64,000 nucleotides of DNA from Planococcus citri (lineage: Eukaryota; Arthropoda; Insecta; Hemiptera; Pseudococcidae), in contig NC_088679.1 in NCBI RefSeq assembly GCF_950023065.1, positions 19,344,001 through 19,408,000 on the forward strand. The letters are read 5' to 3'. The notes beneath the pieces are model-generated. The model saw nothing but the letters and a program-made list of their open reading frames with translations. It ran no database searches and was not told the origin of the DNA. Made by a program: the position numbers and the translations under genes. Every line of letters begins with the position of its first letter. Positions within the stretch are counted from its first letter, which is position 1. Shown in pieces: positions 23,011-33,636 of the stretch.

Positions 23011-23209
23011 TTAGCCAACAAAATGACAAATTCATCCAATTTTTATTTGTTTTTGTTTCAGAATTTTCAATGTTATCAAAATAAAAAGTGCAAGCCTGTA
23101 GGCCCTTCAAGATTGGAGATAGGCAAACACTTCATATGAGGAAAATTCATCCGGAGGCGTTCCGGAGGAGAATGTGAAAACAATGTGCGTCTATAAATAG
23201 GCTACGTTT

Positions 23210-23756
23210 TAAATTTGGTCACTTTTTTTGATACGTGACATTTTCAAATTTTCACATTTGGTAACACTGCTACGCGAAACGTGCAGTAAAACGTGGTTGG
23301 AAGAGCACGTTCGAAGTACAAAAAAAAGTTGAAAAACTATCAATATTCCAGCGCGCCTGAAAAGTGAAAATTGAAAAATTTCACGATCGAGGAATCTATC
23401 GAATTTCTAGTACATAACTTGGTTTCGTGTTCAGTTGTTTATGTGTTTTCATCTTTCATAAACTACAACTTAATTTGATTAACACAACGCGACTACATAT
23501 TTGTTAAGGTAAGTAGATCAGTTCAGAAATGATAGCTACACGTGTGATTTTCTAGTAGGTATGTACTTTCATTGCATAGTGAATTCCAATGCTTCAGTTT
23601 TTATTTTGAGCGGACGATGAAACTGTTTTCAATTAATGAATCCAAGTACTTACATAATATCCTCAGTCAAATTGTGATCACGAAATACGCAAATAATTAA
23701 AATAAGTACTCGTGCTTACCATTTTTGCACATTTCTAATCCTTTTTTTTTCAACAG
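23210..23756 (+). promoter_or_regulatory. 5' region of MATH-BTB copy D, donor lost
   Basis: The conserved leader words are present (CACATTTGGTAACACTGCTA; TCAGTT at 23594). A deletion after CAATTAATGAA removes the ATCG|GTGAGC donor found in B, C and E, so the leader intron cannot be spliced in the usual way. The acceptor TTCAACAG at about 23749-23756 remains. The palindrome GAGCATGCTC is changed to GAGCACGTTC. Transcripts might retain the region or use the upstream AAG|GTAAGT at about 23508. Confidence 0.55.
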
Positions 23757-23829
23757 ATTCCCTATACGTGCAGCTATTGAAATAAATTTCATCTTAGGTC
23801 ATCAAGATAGTCGCAGATCGAATCACGAA

Positions 23830-24948
23830 ATGACTGATAATTTGTGTACCACTGATATTCGAGTCGACAAAGTGAAATTCACATGGGTTATTAATCAATT
23901 TACTTTCCATGTGAGAAAAGCAAAAGTATTGAAATCATCGCCCTTTTCATCGGCTACGAACAAGGAATTTGAATGGATCCTGAAGCTCGGACTTGATAAA
24001 CTTGTACCCAATGAAAAAAATGATATTTCACTATTTTTGAGTTTGAGTAGCAGTAGCAAAAAAGTATTTGCTAGATACTTCGTTACAGCTTACGGTGATC
24101 AACATAAAAAACTTAAAACTGTACGCGACACAGTTGGTACAGAATATAACGGCTCGATCACAAGTTGGGGCTGGAATTGTTTTCTACAATACGATCAAAA
24201 CTTCAAAAATTCTCTAACTGAGAATAAACTGACGATCGTTTGCGAAATAGAGTTCTCTGAGATGAACAAAGAGAGCGAAACTTTTAAGCGTTGTAAGCCC
24301 GAAGATCCCAGGTGCGATACTCTTTCTGAAGGTTTCGAATCGTTGTTGAAAAACGAAGAGCTCGTAGATGTTAAGCTTTCTGTCAAGAATAAAGATTACC
24401 CAGCACATAAATCCATTTTGGCTGCTCGAAGCCCGGTTTTCGCAGCCATGTTTAGACATAAAACGATAGAAAACGAAGAAAATCGTGTAATTATCGAAGA
24501 TATCGGCGAAGACATTATGGATAAAATGTTGACATACATTTACACAGGAGAATGTGAGAATGTCGATAACATGGCGCACGAATTAATCGAAGCTGCCGAT
24601 AAATACGCGTTGGATGGATTGAAAATAATTTGCAGCGAAGCATTGTGCAAAACGTTGACCGTGGAAAACGCGTCCAATGTTCTGGTAATGGCAGATCTGC
24701 GTGGTATGAAAGATCTAAAAGATAAAGTGATTGCATTCGTAAGTTGTAATTTCGCTGAAGTATTGGACACGGAAACCTGGAGGAATATTTTACTGACGTA
24801 TCCCGAATTAGTAAACGCAGTTTGTAAGGGAGTAGCTAATAGGCAAGGCTGTACAAAAATGTGTGTTTTGAAAATAAAACCAAAAAAAAGTCTTTTTTTT
24901 GTTTTAAAACAGTTTTTTTCGCTTGTTTATAACTATGTGTTCGCTTAA
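23830..24948 (+). CDS. MATH-BTB protein, SPOP-like, copy D with new C-terminus
   Basis: 372 residues. The first 337 align with copy B: MATH at about 16-143 (WGWNCF, NKLTIVCE), BTB at about 165-275 (AHKSILAARSPVFAAMF, YIYTGE) and a BACK-like tail (LTVENASNVLVMADLRGM). From codon 338 the frame enters a 410-bp insertion, which replaces the usual end with about 35 residues rich in Lys and Phe (KPKKSLFFVLKQFF) and stops at 24946. The conserved ATG was chosen over the longer upstream open frame because it matches the other copies and that frame has no earlier ATG. Predicted Cul3 adaptor as for B. The tail could alter localisation or stability. Confidence 0.88.
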   Translation: MTDNLCTTDIRVDKVKFTWVINQFTFHVRKAKVLKSSPFSSATNKEFEWILKLGLDKLVPNEKNDISLFLSLSSSSKKVFARYFVTAYGDQHKKLKTVRDTVGTEYNGSITSWGWNCFLQYDQNFKNSLTENKLTIVCEIEFSEMNKESETFKRCKPEDPRCDTLSEGFESLLKNEELVDVKLSVKNKDYPAHKSILAARSPVFAAMFRHKTIENEENRVIIEDIGEDIMDKMLTYIYTGECENVDNMAHELIEAADKYALDGLKIICSEALCKTLTVENASNVLVMADLRGMKDLKDKVIAFVSCNFAEVLDTETWRNILLTYPELVNAVCKGVANRQGCTKMCVLKIKPKKSLFFVLKQFFSLVYNYVFA

Positions 24949-25252
24949 AATGTGTTTTAATAAACACAAATTGATTTGTTTTGGGTTCACCAGTTATCAA
25001 TTTTCAAGATGTGACGTCATAAATGAGCCATAAGGATAAAGAAATATTTAAAAATTTAACTCAAAACACAAAATTTGTCTCTAAAAATACAGTTTATTCA
25101 ATTCCACTTCTTTTTCAACAATTTCCCAAAAAAACGTGTTTTTTTTAGGAAATTGTTTTTGAAAAAAAACACGTTTAAAACAAAACAAGAATCTGTTTTA
25201 AACGGTTTTTTTTTTTTCTTTAAAACATCGGTTTGGTTTTTCATTTGTTTAG
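24843..25252. mobile_element. 410-bp insertion into the 3' end of copy D
   Basis: Copies B and C read GCTAATAGTCAATTGATCG without a break. In D the same words are split after TAATAG, with TAG repeated before TCAACTGATCG. The insert is T/A-rich and has internal inverted repeats: AAACGTGTTTTTTTT near 25132 pairs with AAAAAAAACACGTTT near 25162, and CAATTTCC pairs with GGAAATTG. It carries its own AATAAA (24959-24964), which may end the D transcript early. The terminal repeats are unclear, so the element class is unknown. Confidence 0.65.
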
Positions 25253-26400
25253 TCAACTGATCGTCAATGAGAGATCGCCACTTAATATTTTTTGAACATG
25301 AAATTGAATATCTATCTTTATCAATTCGTCAAAAGAGATAGGTACCTAAACGATGCTTTGTAAATATAAATACATTCTATGTTCTTAGCTGTACCTGATA
25401 AGTGTAGTGTACCTACATATTGATAATTTCAATTAATTGCCTCCATAAAGCTAACGATAAATTGTACCTACATTGTAAAAATAAAAATTTGAAGTGTTAT
25501 TTACGAATATTACGTGTTTCTTTTTTGTGAGAAATGAGATAGGTACTCGTACTTCAAAAGTTATAATCACTAAATCAGTTCCAAAATTGTCATAATGAAC
25601 TCGATATGTGATAAATCTCTCCAGATGGGCTTATATTGAATAAAAATCGACGTTGGCAAAAGTTAAAGAATTTGATGCTACAGGATGACAAAAAGGTCTT
25701 TACTGAGGGTTCATTTTTGTCAAGTTTAAGAGTTTTCAAATTTAAAATAATATGATAATTTTGAGATAACCTCGTTATATCGATAGAATGTGATTAAAAT
25801 CGAACACTAAAAATTTTTTAATTTTTTTATAAGACGTGAATTTTTTTTACAAGTTTTTCAGCATTTCTGGAAGTTGAAATTTTGATAACTTTGGAGGTAA
25901 AGTCTCAGGTCGAGCAACTGCTTAATCTTGGAAACTGAAGAAATTAGAAGCGAAATGAGACAGAAATCGCAAGTTACCAAGCCCATCGCACCTTAAATTT
26001 TGGAGACGAACTCTAGGTACCTACATGATAATGAGTGTGAGAAACATTGATCAATACCTACTTTCAATTTTGAAAATTTCGATGTCTTACCAGACACAAC
26101 TTTTCAGTTTCTATTTTGAAATTTTATACCCTGTTCATAAAGTAAAATTAAAATACATAATGAGAAAGAGGAACGAAGAAAATTGATGATGAATAGTCAT
26201 TGCTTATAAGTTCAGTATAGTTTTACTTTGACCAAACTAGGAAATAAGTTAATTCTGGTGGGAATTAGATGAAGTTATTTTATTTCTTGCATTCGTAGCA
26301 TCGCAGTCTCCCCAAAATAGGATATACAGAGTTATTAAAGCATTAAAAAATATATATATATAGATCAAAAATTTATCCAATTTGAATCCTCTAAAATCGC
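25253..26400 (+). other. Conserved 3' flank of copy D
   Basis: Resumes the shared order TCGTCAATGAGAGATCGCCA, ATTTACGAATATTACGTGT, TCTCCAGATGGGCTTA, GAGAAACATTGATCAATA. A short TA run follows at about 26350. No gene. Confidence 0.65.
25480..25485 (+). terminator. Ancestral poly(A) signal of copy D
   Basis: AATAAA at the conserved position, now about 530 bp after the stop because of the insertion. The signal inside the insert may pre-empt it. Confidence 0.5.
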
Positions 26401-27770
26401 TATAACATCACAATTTTAGCATTTAATTTTCAAAAAACCTCTTTCACTCGATAAAATGAACTAAAAAAAAAAATCAAAATTCTGAGTGATTTGAAGAAAT
26501 AAACGAATTTCAATTTTTTTGCTAAGAGTGTAATTTTTATAAAATTTTTCATGAAATACGTCACAAAGAGGTCAAAACAAGACCAAGGCCGGCACTTTTT
26601 CAATTTCTCGCCAGGTGCAAACTCTAAATTATTGTAATTTGGTGAAAAGTTTGAATAATTTTTTGCGGAGGGGGGGGGGGGGTAAATAAAAACCACAAAA
26701 ATCTTGAATGAGCGGGGGGAGGGGTAAAAAAAGGTGGTGAGATTGCAGCAATCAGCACTGCATTGTCTATACAAACGCAGAGCTGGAAAGAAAACTGAAA
26801 ATGTTTCAATTGAATTGATTTTTCAAATTGAAGTCCGGATTTTTTTTAGCTAAAAAAAACTATTGATCCCTTGATTTTTAGTGAGTTTTTGAAACATCTT
26901 AAAATGATTAGGTCTTTGGAGGTTGGAAATATTCAAATACATATTCTGAATCAATAATCAACTGCTTTAAAAAAAATCAGTTTTTCCCCCTTTGGAATTA
27001 TTCAATACAAAATATAATTTCAAATTTTCTATCTTCCAAAAGGATAGGTTTTTGAGATCGACCTAATTTTTTCACAGCTTTTTCAAGTAGGTATGCATGA
27101 GGCACGTTCCAAAAATATAAAAAATTGCTCAATTAGATAAGATTTCATTCGATAGATTTTTCCTACAAGTTTGAGAAAATTCAATCGGCAGGGACGTGTA
27201 GGGTCAATTTTCAACAAGAATTGAATGATGTTTAAAACAATTCAATGACGAAAACTGGAACTCCGAAAAAAATAGTTTCATCTACCTCTCATCCATCACT
27301 TTAAAAGCGCCAAAATGTTTAAAATTTATTATTTTTGAGAAAAAAAATTGTTGAAAACAATACAACAATACAGGGATACCTATTTACGTAACCAAAAAAA
27401 TATAATTCAATTCATCATATTCAGTCTTGGCCCTTTTTTTGAGAAGGGGTTTGTATAAAAACATAAGTATTTTTGTAACACTAAAGATCTGATTTTCTGA
27501 GTAATCTCCCTCTCAGTAAACTTCGTCGCCAATTTTTTGTCAAAATTCAGGATATTTTTTTTACTTTTTCCTTACATGACAGAGTGGTAGCTGCACAATC
27601 TATGTACTTGTATGCAACAGAAATAAAAATTCCATTTTTTTTTATTTATATAATTTTTAAATTCGAGAGATTTTGATTTGTTTTAAAATTTGTATACAAA
27701 AAATAAGCTTATTTTTTGAAATTTTCGCCAGGTGTGTTGCACCTGGGCTTCCGCCGGCCCTGAACAAGAC
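26401..27770. other. Partial upstream block, then AT-rich non-coding sequence
   Basis: 26430-26580 matches the block before B and C (CCTCTTTCACTCGATAAAAT). The rest includes a G-run at about 26670 and homopolymers. No supported gene; open frames here are low complexity. Confidence 0.45.
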
Positions 27771-27774
27771 AATA

Positions 27775-28007
27775 GAATTGAAGAGCTCTATTCCAAAGTG
27801 GGTTAAGTCATTTTTTCCTCCAAAAAATGCGTTCAAAGTTTTTGATACTGAAATTTGTTCTGTTTCCAAAGGTCGGTGCACCTTTCCTTTCTTTGGACAT
27901 AGAACAATCACTTGCAGAAAAATTTACTTTGAAAAATTGATGACATAACCCACTTTTGAAGTAAAAATTTCCGTAAAACGTGCCTTTGGAATAGAGCTCT
28001 TCAATTT
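27775..28007. repeat. Inverted repeat (about 230 bp) with GAAGAGCTCTATTCCAAA arms
   Basis: TTGAAGAGCTCTATTCCAAA at 27779 is matched by its complement at about 27984-28003. GTGGGTTA at 27798 pairs with TAACCCAC at about 27946. The right arm has about 28 extra bases between these two blocks. It looks like a MITE or an inverted duplication. Target duplication not resolved. Confidence 0.6.
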
Positions 28008-28492
28008 TAAACTTCTTTTTTTGATGTTTGGAATTGAAAATTGAATTTTTTCGAATTTTGATTTTTTGTGATGACCTGATGACTGATGAATCCAGTGATG
28101 AGGTATACTTGGCACTGTAAATGGCGGAGGCACCGCTTATCAACGGTTTTATTATCAATTTTCAGCATTTTTTAAAAAAATAAATCATAGTCGTTTGAAA
28201 AATTAAAAATTGATGTTCATAGAATTGTTCTTTTCAAAATATTACTAGGTGAGAAATCGTACACGGACATAGTTAGTTTCAAGTAGGTATACCCAACATT
28301 ATGTTCTTATTGATTCGACAATTTCGGTCAAAATAGCGAGATTTTGACAATTTTATGCAGAATAAACACTTTTTTTCGGCAATTTTCGTAAAAAAAAATA
28401 GAAACTTCGGAATTGTGTGAAAAAAGCGAATATTAATATTTTCAGTAATAAGTGTAACTTTTTCAAGGGTTTTAGCCATCAACTTCATCCAG

Positions 28493-28523
<31 letters not shown>

Positions 28524-28650
28524 CAGAATTCTCAATTTTATCAAAATAGGTATGTAATGTGAAAATTAAAAAAAGCAAGCCTGTAGGCCCTTCAATATTG
28601 AAGATGGGTAAAAACTTCATATGAGAAAAATTCATCCGGAGGTGAAAACA
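28008..28650. repeat. Upstream block of the MATH-BTB unit before E
   Basis: Mixed blocks. GATGTTTGGAATTGAAAAT (28024) is shared with the units of C and D. 28250-28460 is shared with B. TCAAGGGTTTTAGCCATCAA and GCAAGCCTGTAGGCCCTTCA are shared with C and D. The mosaic pattern suggests unequal exchange between units. A 28-T run is near 28493-28520. Confidence 0.6.
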
Positions 28651-28659
28651 TTGTGCTTT

Positions 28660-29225
28660 TATGTACAGGTTACCTTTTTTTGGTGACTTTTTTGATATGT
28701 GACATTTTAAAATTTGCACATTTGGTAACACTGCTACGCGACACGTGCAAGGAAACGTGGTTGGAAGAGCATGCTCAAAGTAAAAAAAAAAAGTTGAAAG
28801 AATATCAATATTCGAGTAATTCGAGTGCGCCTAAAAATTAAAAAATTTCATGATCGAGAAATGTATCGAATTTTTAATAAATAACTTGGTTTCTAGTTCA
28901 GTTGTTTGTGTGTTTTTATAAACTGCAACTCAGTTTGATTAACATAACGCTACTATTTGTTAAGACAAGTACCTAATAGATCAGTTCAATTTTCTAAGTA
29001 TTTTCATTGCATAGTGAATTCCAATGCTTCAGTATTCATTTTGAGCAGACGAAAAAACTGTTTGCAGTTCATGAAACGGAATCTCATCATCGGTGAGCAA
29101 TTTTATAAAAAATATTTAAATACATAGTCTCATGTTATCAGTCAAATTATGATCACGAAAAAAGCAAATAATTGAAATACCTACCAACATTTTTGCACAT
29201 TTCTAATAATTTGTTTTTTGAACAG
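28660..29225 (+). promoter_or_regulatory. 5' region and leader intron of MATH-BTB copy E
   Basis: Carries GCACATTTGGTAACACTGCT, the palindrome GAGCATGCTC (about 28768), GTTTCTAGTTCAGTTG and TCAGTA at 29029. The donor ATCG|GTGAGC has its GT at 29093-29094. The acceptor TTTTGAACAG ends at 29225, giving a 133-bp leader intron as in B and C. Confidence 0.6.
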
Positions 29226-29297
29226 GTTTCCTATACGTGCAGCTCTTGAAATAAATTTCATCTTTGGTCATCAAGTAGTCTCAGATCGAATCGCGAA

Positions 29298-30311
29298 ATG
29301 TCTAATTCGTGTACCACTGATATTCGAGTCGACGAATTGGAATTCACGTGGATTATTAATCATTTTGCTTTCCACGTGATAAAAGCAAAAGCATTGCAAT
29401 CATTGCCCTTTTCATCGGTTACAAACAAGGAATTTAAGTGGATTCTGACACTCGAACTTGATAAACTTGTACCGAATGAAAAAGATGATATTCCACTATA
29501 TTTGTATTTAATTAGCCGCAGCAAAAAAGCAATCGCAAGACTCTCCTTTACAGCTTACGGTGATCAACATAAAAAACTAATTAGAACAGCGCGCGATATT
29601 ATAGCATATGACGGCACGTCGGTCACAAATTGGGGTTGGAAACGTTTTTTAAAATACGATCAAAATATCAAAAATTCTCTAACTGAGGATAAACTGACAA
29701 TTGTTTGCAAGGTAGAATTCTCCGAGATGAATGAAGTAAGCGAAACTTCTCAGCGTTGTGAACCCGAAGTTCCCAAGTGCAATACTCTTTCTGAAGATTT
29801 CGAATCGTTGTTAAAAAACCAAGAGCTCGTAGACGTTAAGCTTTATGTCATAAATAAAGATTATCCAGCCCATAAATCCATTTTGGCTGCTCGAAGCCCG
29901 GTTTTCGCAGCCATGTTCAGACACAAAACGACAGAAAACGAAGAAAATCGCGTAATTATTAAAGATATCGGCGAAGACGTTATGGATGAAATGTTGAGAT
30001 ACATTTATACGGGAAAATGCGAGAATGTTGATAACATGGCGTACGAATTAATGGAAGCTGCTGATAAATACGCGTTGGATGGATTAAAAATGATTTGCGG
30101 CGAAGCATTATGCAAAACGTTGACCGTGGAAAATGCGTCCAATATTTTAGTATTGGCAGATCTGCGTGGAATGAAAGATCTAAAAACTAAAGTGATTACA
30201 TTCATAAGTTCTAATTTCGCCAAAGTATTGGACACGGAAACTTGGAAGAATATTTTAGCGGCGTATCCCGAATTAGTGAACGAAGTTTGTAAGGGAGTAG
30301 CTAGTAGGTAG
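29298..30311 (+). CDS. MATH-BTB protein, SPOP-like, copy E (intact)
   Basis: 337 residues with full MATH (FTWIINHF, WGWKRF, DKLTIVCK), BTB (AHKSILAARSPVFAAMF, YIYTGK) and BACK-like tail (LTVENASNILVLADLRGM), ending GVASR. The stop falls where B reads on for another 14 residues, because GTAG before ACAATTGATCG makes a TAG. Its MATH is the most changed among the intact copies (for example HVIKAKALQSLPFSS and a different loop after KKLIRTARD). The BTB is closely conserved. That fits diversification of client choice with a fixed Cul3 interface, though this is inference. The AATAAA of the other copies reads GATAAA here. Confidence 0.92.
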   Translation: MSNSCTTDIRVDELEFTWIINHFAFHVIKAKALQSLPFSSVTNKEFKWILTLELDKLVPNEKDDIPLYLYLISRSKKAIARLSFTAYGDQHKKLIRTARDIIAYDGTSVTNWGWKRFLKYDQNIKNSLTEDKLTIVCKVEFSEMNEVSETSQRCEPEVPKCNTLSEDFESLLKNQELVDVKLYVINKDYPAHKSILAARSPVFAAMFRHKTTENEENRVIIKDIGEDVMDEMLRYIYTGKCENVDNMAYELMEAADKYALDGLKMICGEALCKTLTVENASNILVLADLRGMKDLKTKVITFISSNFAKVLDTETWKNILAAYPELVNEVCKGVASR

Positions 30312-31230
30312 ACAATTGATCGTCAATGAGAGATCGCCATTTAATATTTATTTTAAACATAATTATAAAATTAAATATCTAGGTAGATATCTTTATCATT
30401 TTTCAAAAGAGATACCTACACGATGCTCTGTAAATAAGTATAAAAATATCGATGTAGCTGGGGTACTTGATATCTAAGTGTACATATACCTACTCATAAT
30501 ATTGTAATTAAATGATAAAAATGAAGTGTTATTTACGAATATTACGCGTTTCTTTTTCCCCTTTCTGGCATATTTTACTTTCATGAGATTTGATAAATTT
30601 TTCTGAAGCACTGCGTTGAAAATTATATAAGTATGAGATACTTTATAAAAATCGACGTAGACAAAACAAAAATTAAAGAATTTTATGCTAGTGGATGACA
30701 AAAAGGTCTCAACTGGTGTTTCATTTTGGTCGAGTTCTGCTCGTAAAATTGATGTACGTTATTAAAATCAAACACTTATTAATGCCCCAACACACGAAAA
30801 ATTTTTGATTTTTTTTAGAAGTTGAAATTTTGATAACTTTGGAGGTAAAGTCTCAAGTCTGGTGTACGTTCTTGAGAAAGTGAAAAATGCTATAAGTAGG
30901 TAGAGTAATATTGCCTATCTTGGAAACTGAAGACTGGTGTACGTTTTTGAGAAAGTGAAAAATGCTATAAGTAGGTAGAGTAATATTGCCTATCTTGGAA
31001 ACTGAAGAAATTAGAAGCGAAATGTGATAGAAATCGCAAGTTTCCAAGCCCATTGCACCTTGAATTTTAGAGACGAGCTCTATTATTATGAAAATTAGTG
31101 AGAGAAACATTGATCAATACTTTCAGTTTTGAAAACTTTGATATTTTTCCAGACAGAACTTCTTGTTAGTTTTTATTTTGAAATTTCTACCCTGTTCAAG
31201 AAGTAAAATAATTAATGAGAAAGATGATCA
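30312..31230 (+). other. Conserved 3' flank of copy E
   Basis: The usual flank words follow (TCGTCAATGAGAGATCGCCA, TTATTTACGAATATTACGCG, GAGAAACATTGATCAATA). The array ends at about 31.2 kb, after which the homology to other units is lost. Confidence 0.65.
30859..31008. repeat. 75-bp tandem duplication in the copy E flank
   Basis: Two almost identical 75-bp units begin CTGGTGTACGTT (30859 and 30934) and include GAAAAATGCTATAAGTAGG. The other flanks have one unit, so this is a local recent duplication. Confidence 0.92.
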
Positions 31231-32030
31231 GAAATTCATTATTTTGTGATTCTTCCACAGCGATTGAAATTTTCTCAAGTTTGATTTTGAAAAAACCAAT
31301 CACTGAACCTGCAAGAGAGTTATTTAAATTTTTTTCTCGGTAACACCAACTAACAATATTGGTACCTAACTCCATTAAAATTTAAAAAAAAAAATAAATG
31401 ATGAGCGTTTATGTCGCAACAACAGCGCTATCTAAACGTCTTTGAGGTGAAACTAACTCTTACAAACATCAAAAATGCTCTGATCGGTTGGTTGGTTTAG
31501 TTTCACTCTACGTCGGGGAGGGGGGGGGGGGGGTGATCGCACACCATTTTTCGATGGAGTTGCCAGTATAATGGTAGCACAGCTTGGTTTTGTTTTAAGG
31601 GGTTTCATGATAACTGACCTACCTACCTACGTTGTTTATAAAAAGTTCAAAAAGCAGACCATAAGATAAGCAGTGTCCAAGTTCCCAAGTTCCAGAGACA
31701 TTTAATGAGACTGCCATCATTATTGGTGTGAGGTCCTGAAGATAGTATTTTCCCCCTGAAGTCATAAACCGTTCGCGGTTCGTTCACTTGATTGTTTTGT
31801 GAACGATGTGTCCCTTGAGTGAATTTTTATTTTTGACATGTAACCTGGCGACGCAATAGTTCGATATTCTTTCATCATTTTTCGTAGTTGATACGTAATG
31901 TAGTCTGAAAACGAGAAATGTTCAAAAAAATTGAAAACATAAAGTCTTTACATTTCTGATGAGGAAGCTAAATACGTACCAAGTTATAAAAACCCAAAAA
32001 TACACCTATCAGTTCAATGATCAGCGAATT
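31231..32030. other. Spacer beyond the gene array, no gene seen
   Basis: Includes a G-run at about 31520 and single-copy-looking sequence. No open frame with protein-like composition. Confidence 0.4.
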
Positions 32031-32700
32031 TTTCATTTTCAAAAAAATTTTGGATTTGGACTGGTATACAGAAAGATTTTGAAGAGAAAAACTGGATAAT
32101 CTAAGAATCAGCTGGAGACTTCAAAATGGCTCAAAATCATCACCAATCGATCAGTAAATAAGGTCGAAAATTAAAGTGAGTATAAATTAAATTTTATTAG
32201 CTATTCTCGTTAACGTGTTTGCAAACGATAAATTTCTTATTTTATTTTTTATTTTTTTCAAAAATAATCACTGGAGAAAATTTTGGATTTGAATTGCCAC
32301 GAATGAATCTTGAATTTATGTAGGTGTCAAAAGCGTTCGAATGACTCAAGAAGATAGTTGATTCGAGTATTTTTATTCCATTTACTTATGACATTTTTTT
32401 CAAAAACTGGACACTTTGAAAAATCCGCTAAAGACTACAGAATGATTCGAAACCATTCTCAATCGACTCGCGGAAAATCAAGAATAAGTTACAAACCGCA
32501 AATTTAAGCCTTTCATGCCAATTTGAACTGGAATAATTTTGATTTTCGAAAATCATAAAATGAATTTCACCAAATGAAATTTGCATAGAATTTCTACATA
32601 CAAAACCCATCAAGCTGATTTTTTAATTTTTGACAAATTCTTGAAAATGCCCGAAAACCCCGATAAAATTTGAAAATCCGTTTACATATCAAAGTCAACC
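32031..32700. mobile_element. Relic of the CTGGAGG foldback family
   Basis: Heavily decayed. CAGCTGGAGACTTCAAAATG, CGCTAAAGACTACAGAATG, GAAACCATTCTCAATCGACT and GCCTTTCATGCCAATTTGA occur in the order and spacing of the right arm of copies 1 and 2. Termini are not recognisable. Confidence 0.45.
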
Positions 32701-32999
32701 TCCCCCCCCCCCTCATAGCCAATAACCACCATTTTCAAGCCGATATGAAGCCTACAGCAAAAGTTGATACTTTCCTCCAGTAATTTCAAATAGCTGTAGA
32801 AGGCGTTGTAAAATCTACTTCAGCAGCTGAAAATTAAATCTTGTCTAATAAGCATGACGTGTTATGAAAAAAATGGGGGTAAGTACAATGTACCTACAAT
32901 GTACATAGGTAAGTAAAGGCTCCTATACAAAGGAAATCTTTAAATCATGGATAGGTATGTTTTTTGGTAATTCATCGACTTGATCAGACATGATCATCT

Positions 33000-33579
33000 G
33001 AAACAGGTCGGATGTCCTACTGCGTGGCCTCTTGAGGTCATTGACCTATCTGACAGGTTTTTCAAGGTCGTTTGTGTGACTGTCTGACCTCTTAAGGTCA
33101 TTGACCAGTCTGTCTGGTTTCTCATCAAGGCCGTCTGGTCTGCCTTCCTGGCGTCTTTAGGACATTGACCCATCTATCTGACCTCTCGAGGTCGTCTGTC
33201 AACAGGTTTGTCTGACCTTTCAAGGTCATTGACCCATTGTGTTGGATTATCAAGGCCGTATGTTTACCTGTCTGGACTCTCGAAGTCATCGGTCCATCTA
33301 TTTGACCTCTCAAGGTCGTCTGTTAACAGGGTTGGCTGGCATGTCAAGGCGATTGACCCCTCTCACCGGGCTCTCATGCTCGGCTGTATGACATCGTAAG
33401 GTCATTGACCCATTGTGTTGGATTCTCAAGGTCGCTGTTTACCAGTGTGGACTCTCGAGGTCGTTGGCCCATCTATTTGACCTCTCAAGGTCATTGACCC
33501 CTCTGACTGATATCTCAAGGTTGTCTGTAACACATCTTAAGATCATTGACCCATCTGTCTGCTTCTCGAGGTTGTCTGG

Positions 33580-33636
<57 letters not shown>

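Noticed and set aside
24195..24770. Minus-strand frames antisense to the BTB exon of copy D, also seen opposite A, B and E
   Set aside because: They are mirror readings of a conserved coding exon and follow its conservation exactly. No start, splice or poly(A) signals of their own.
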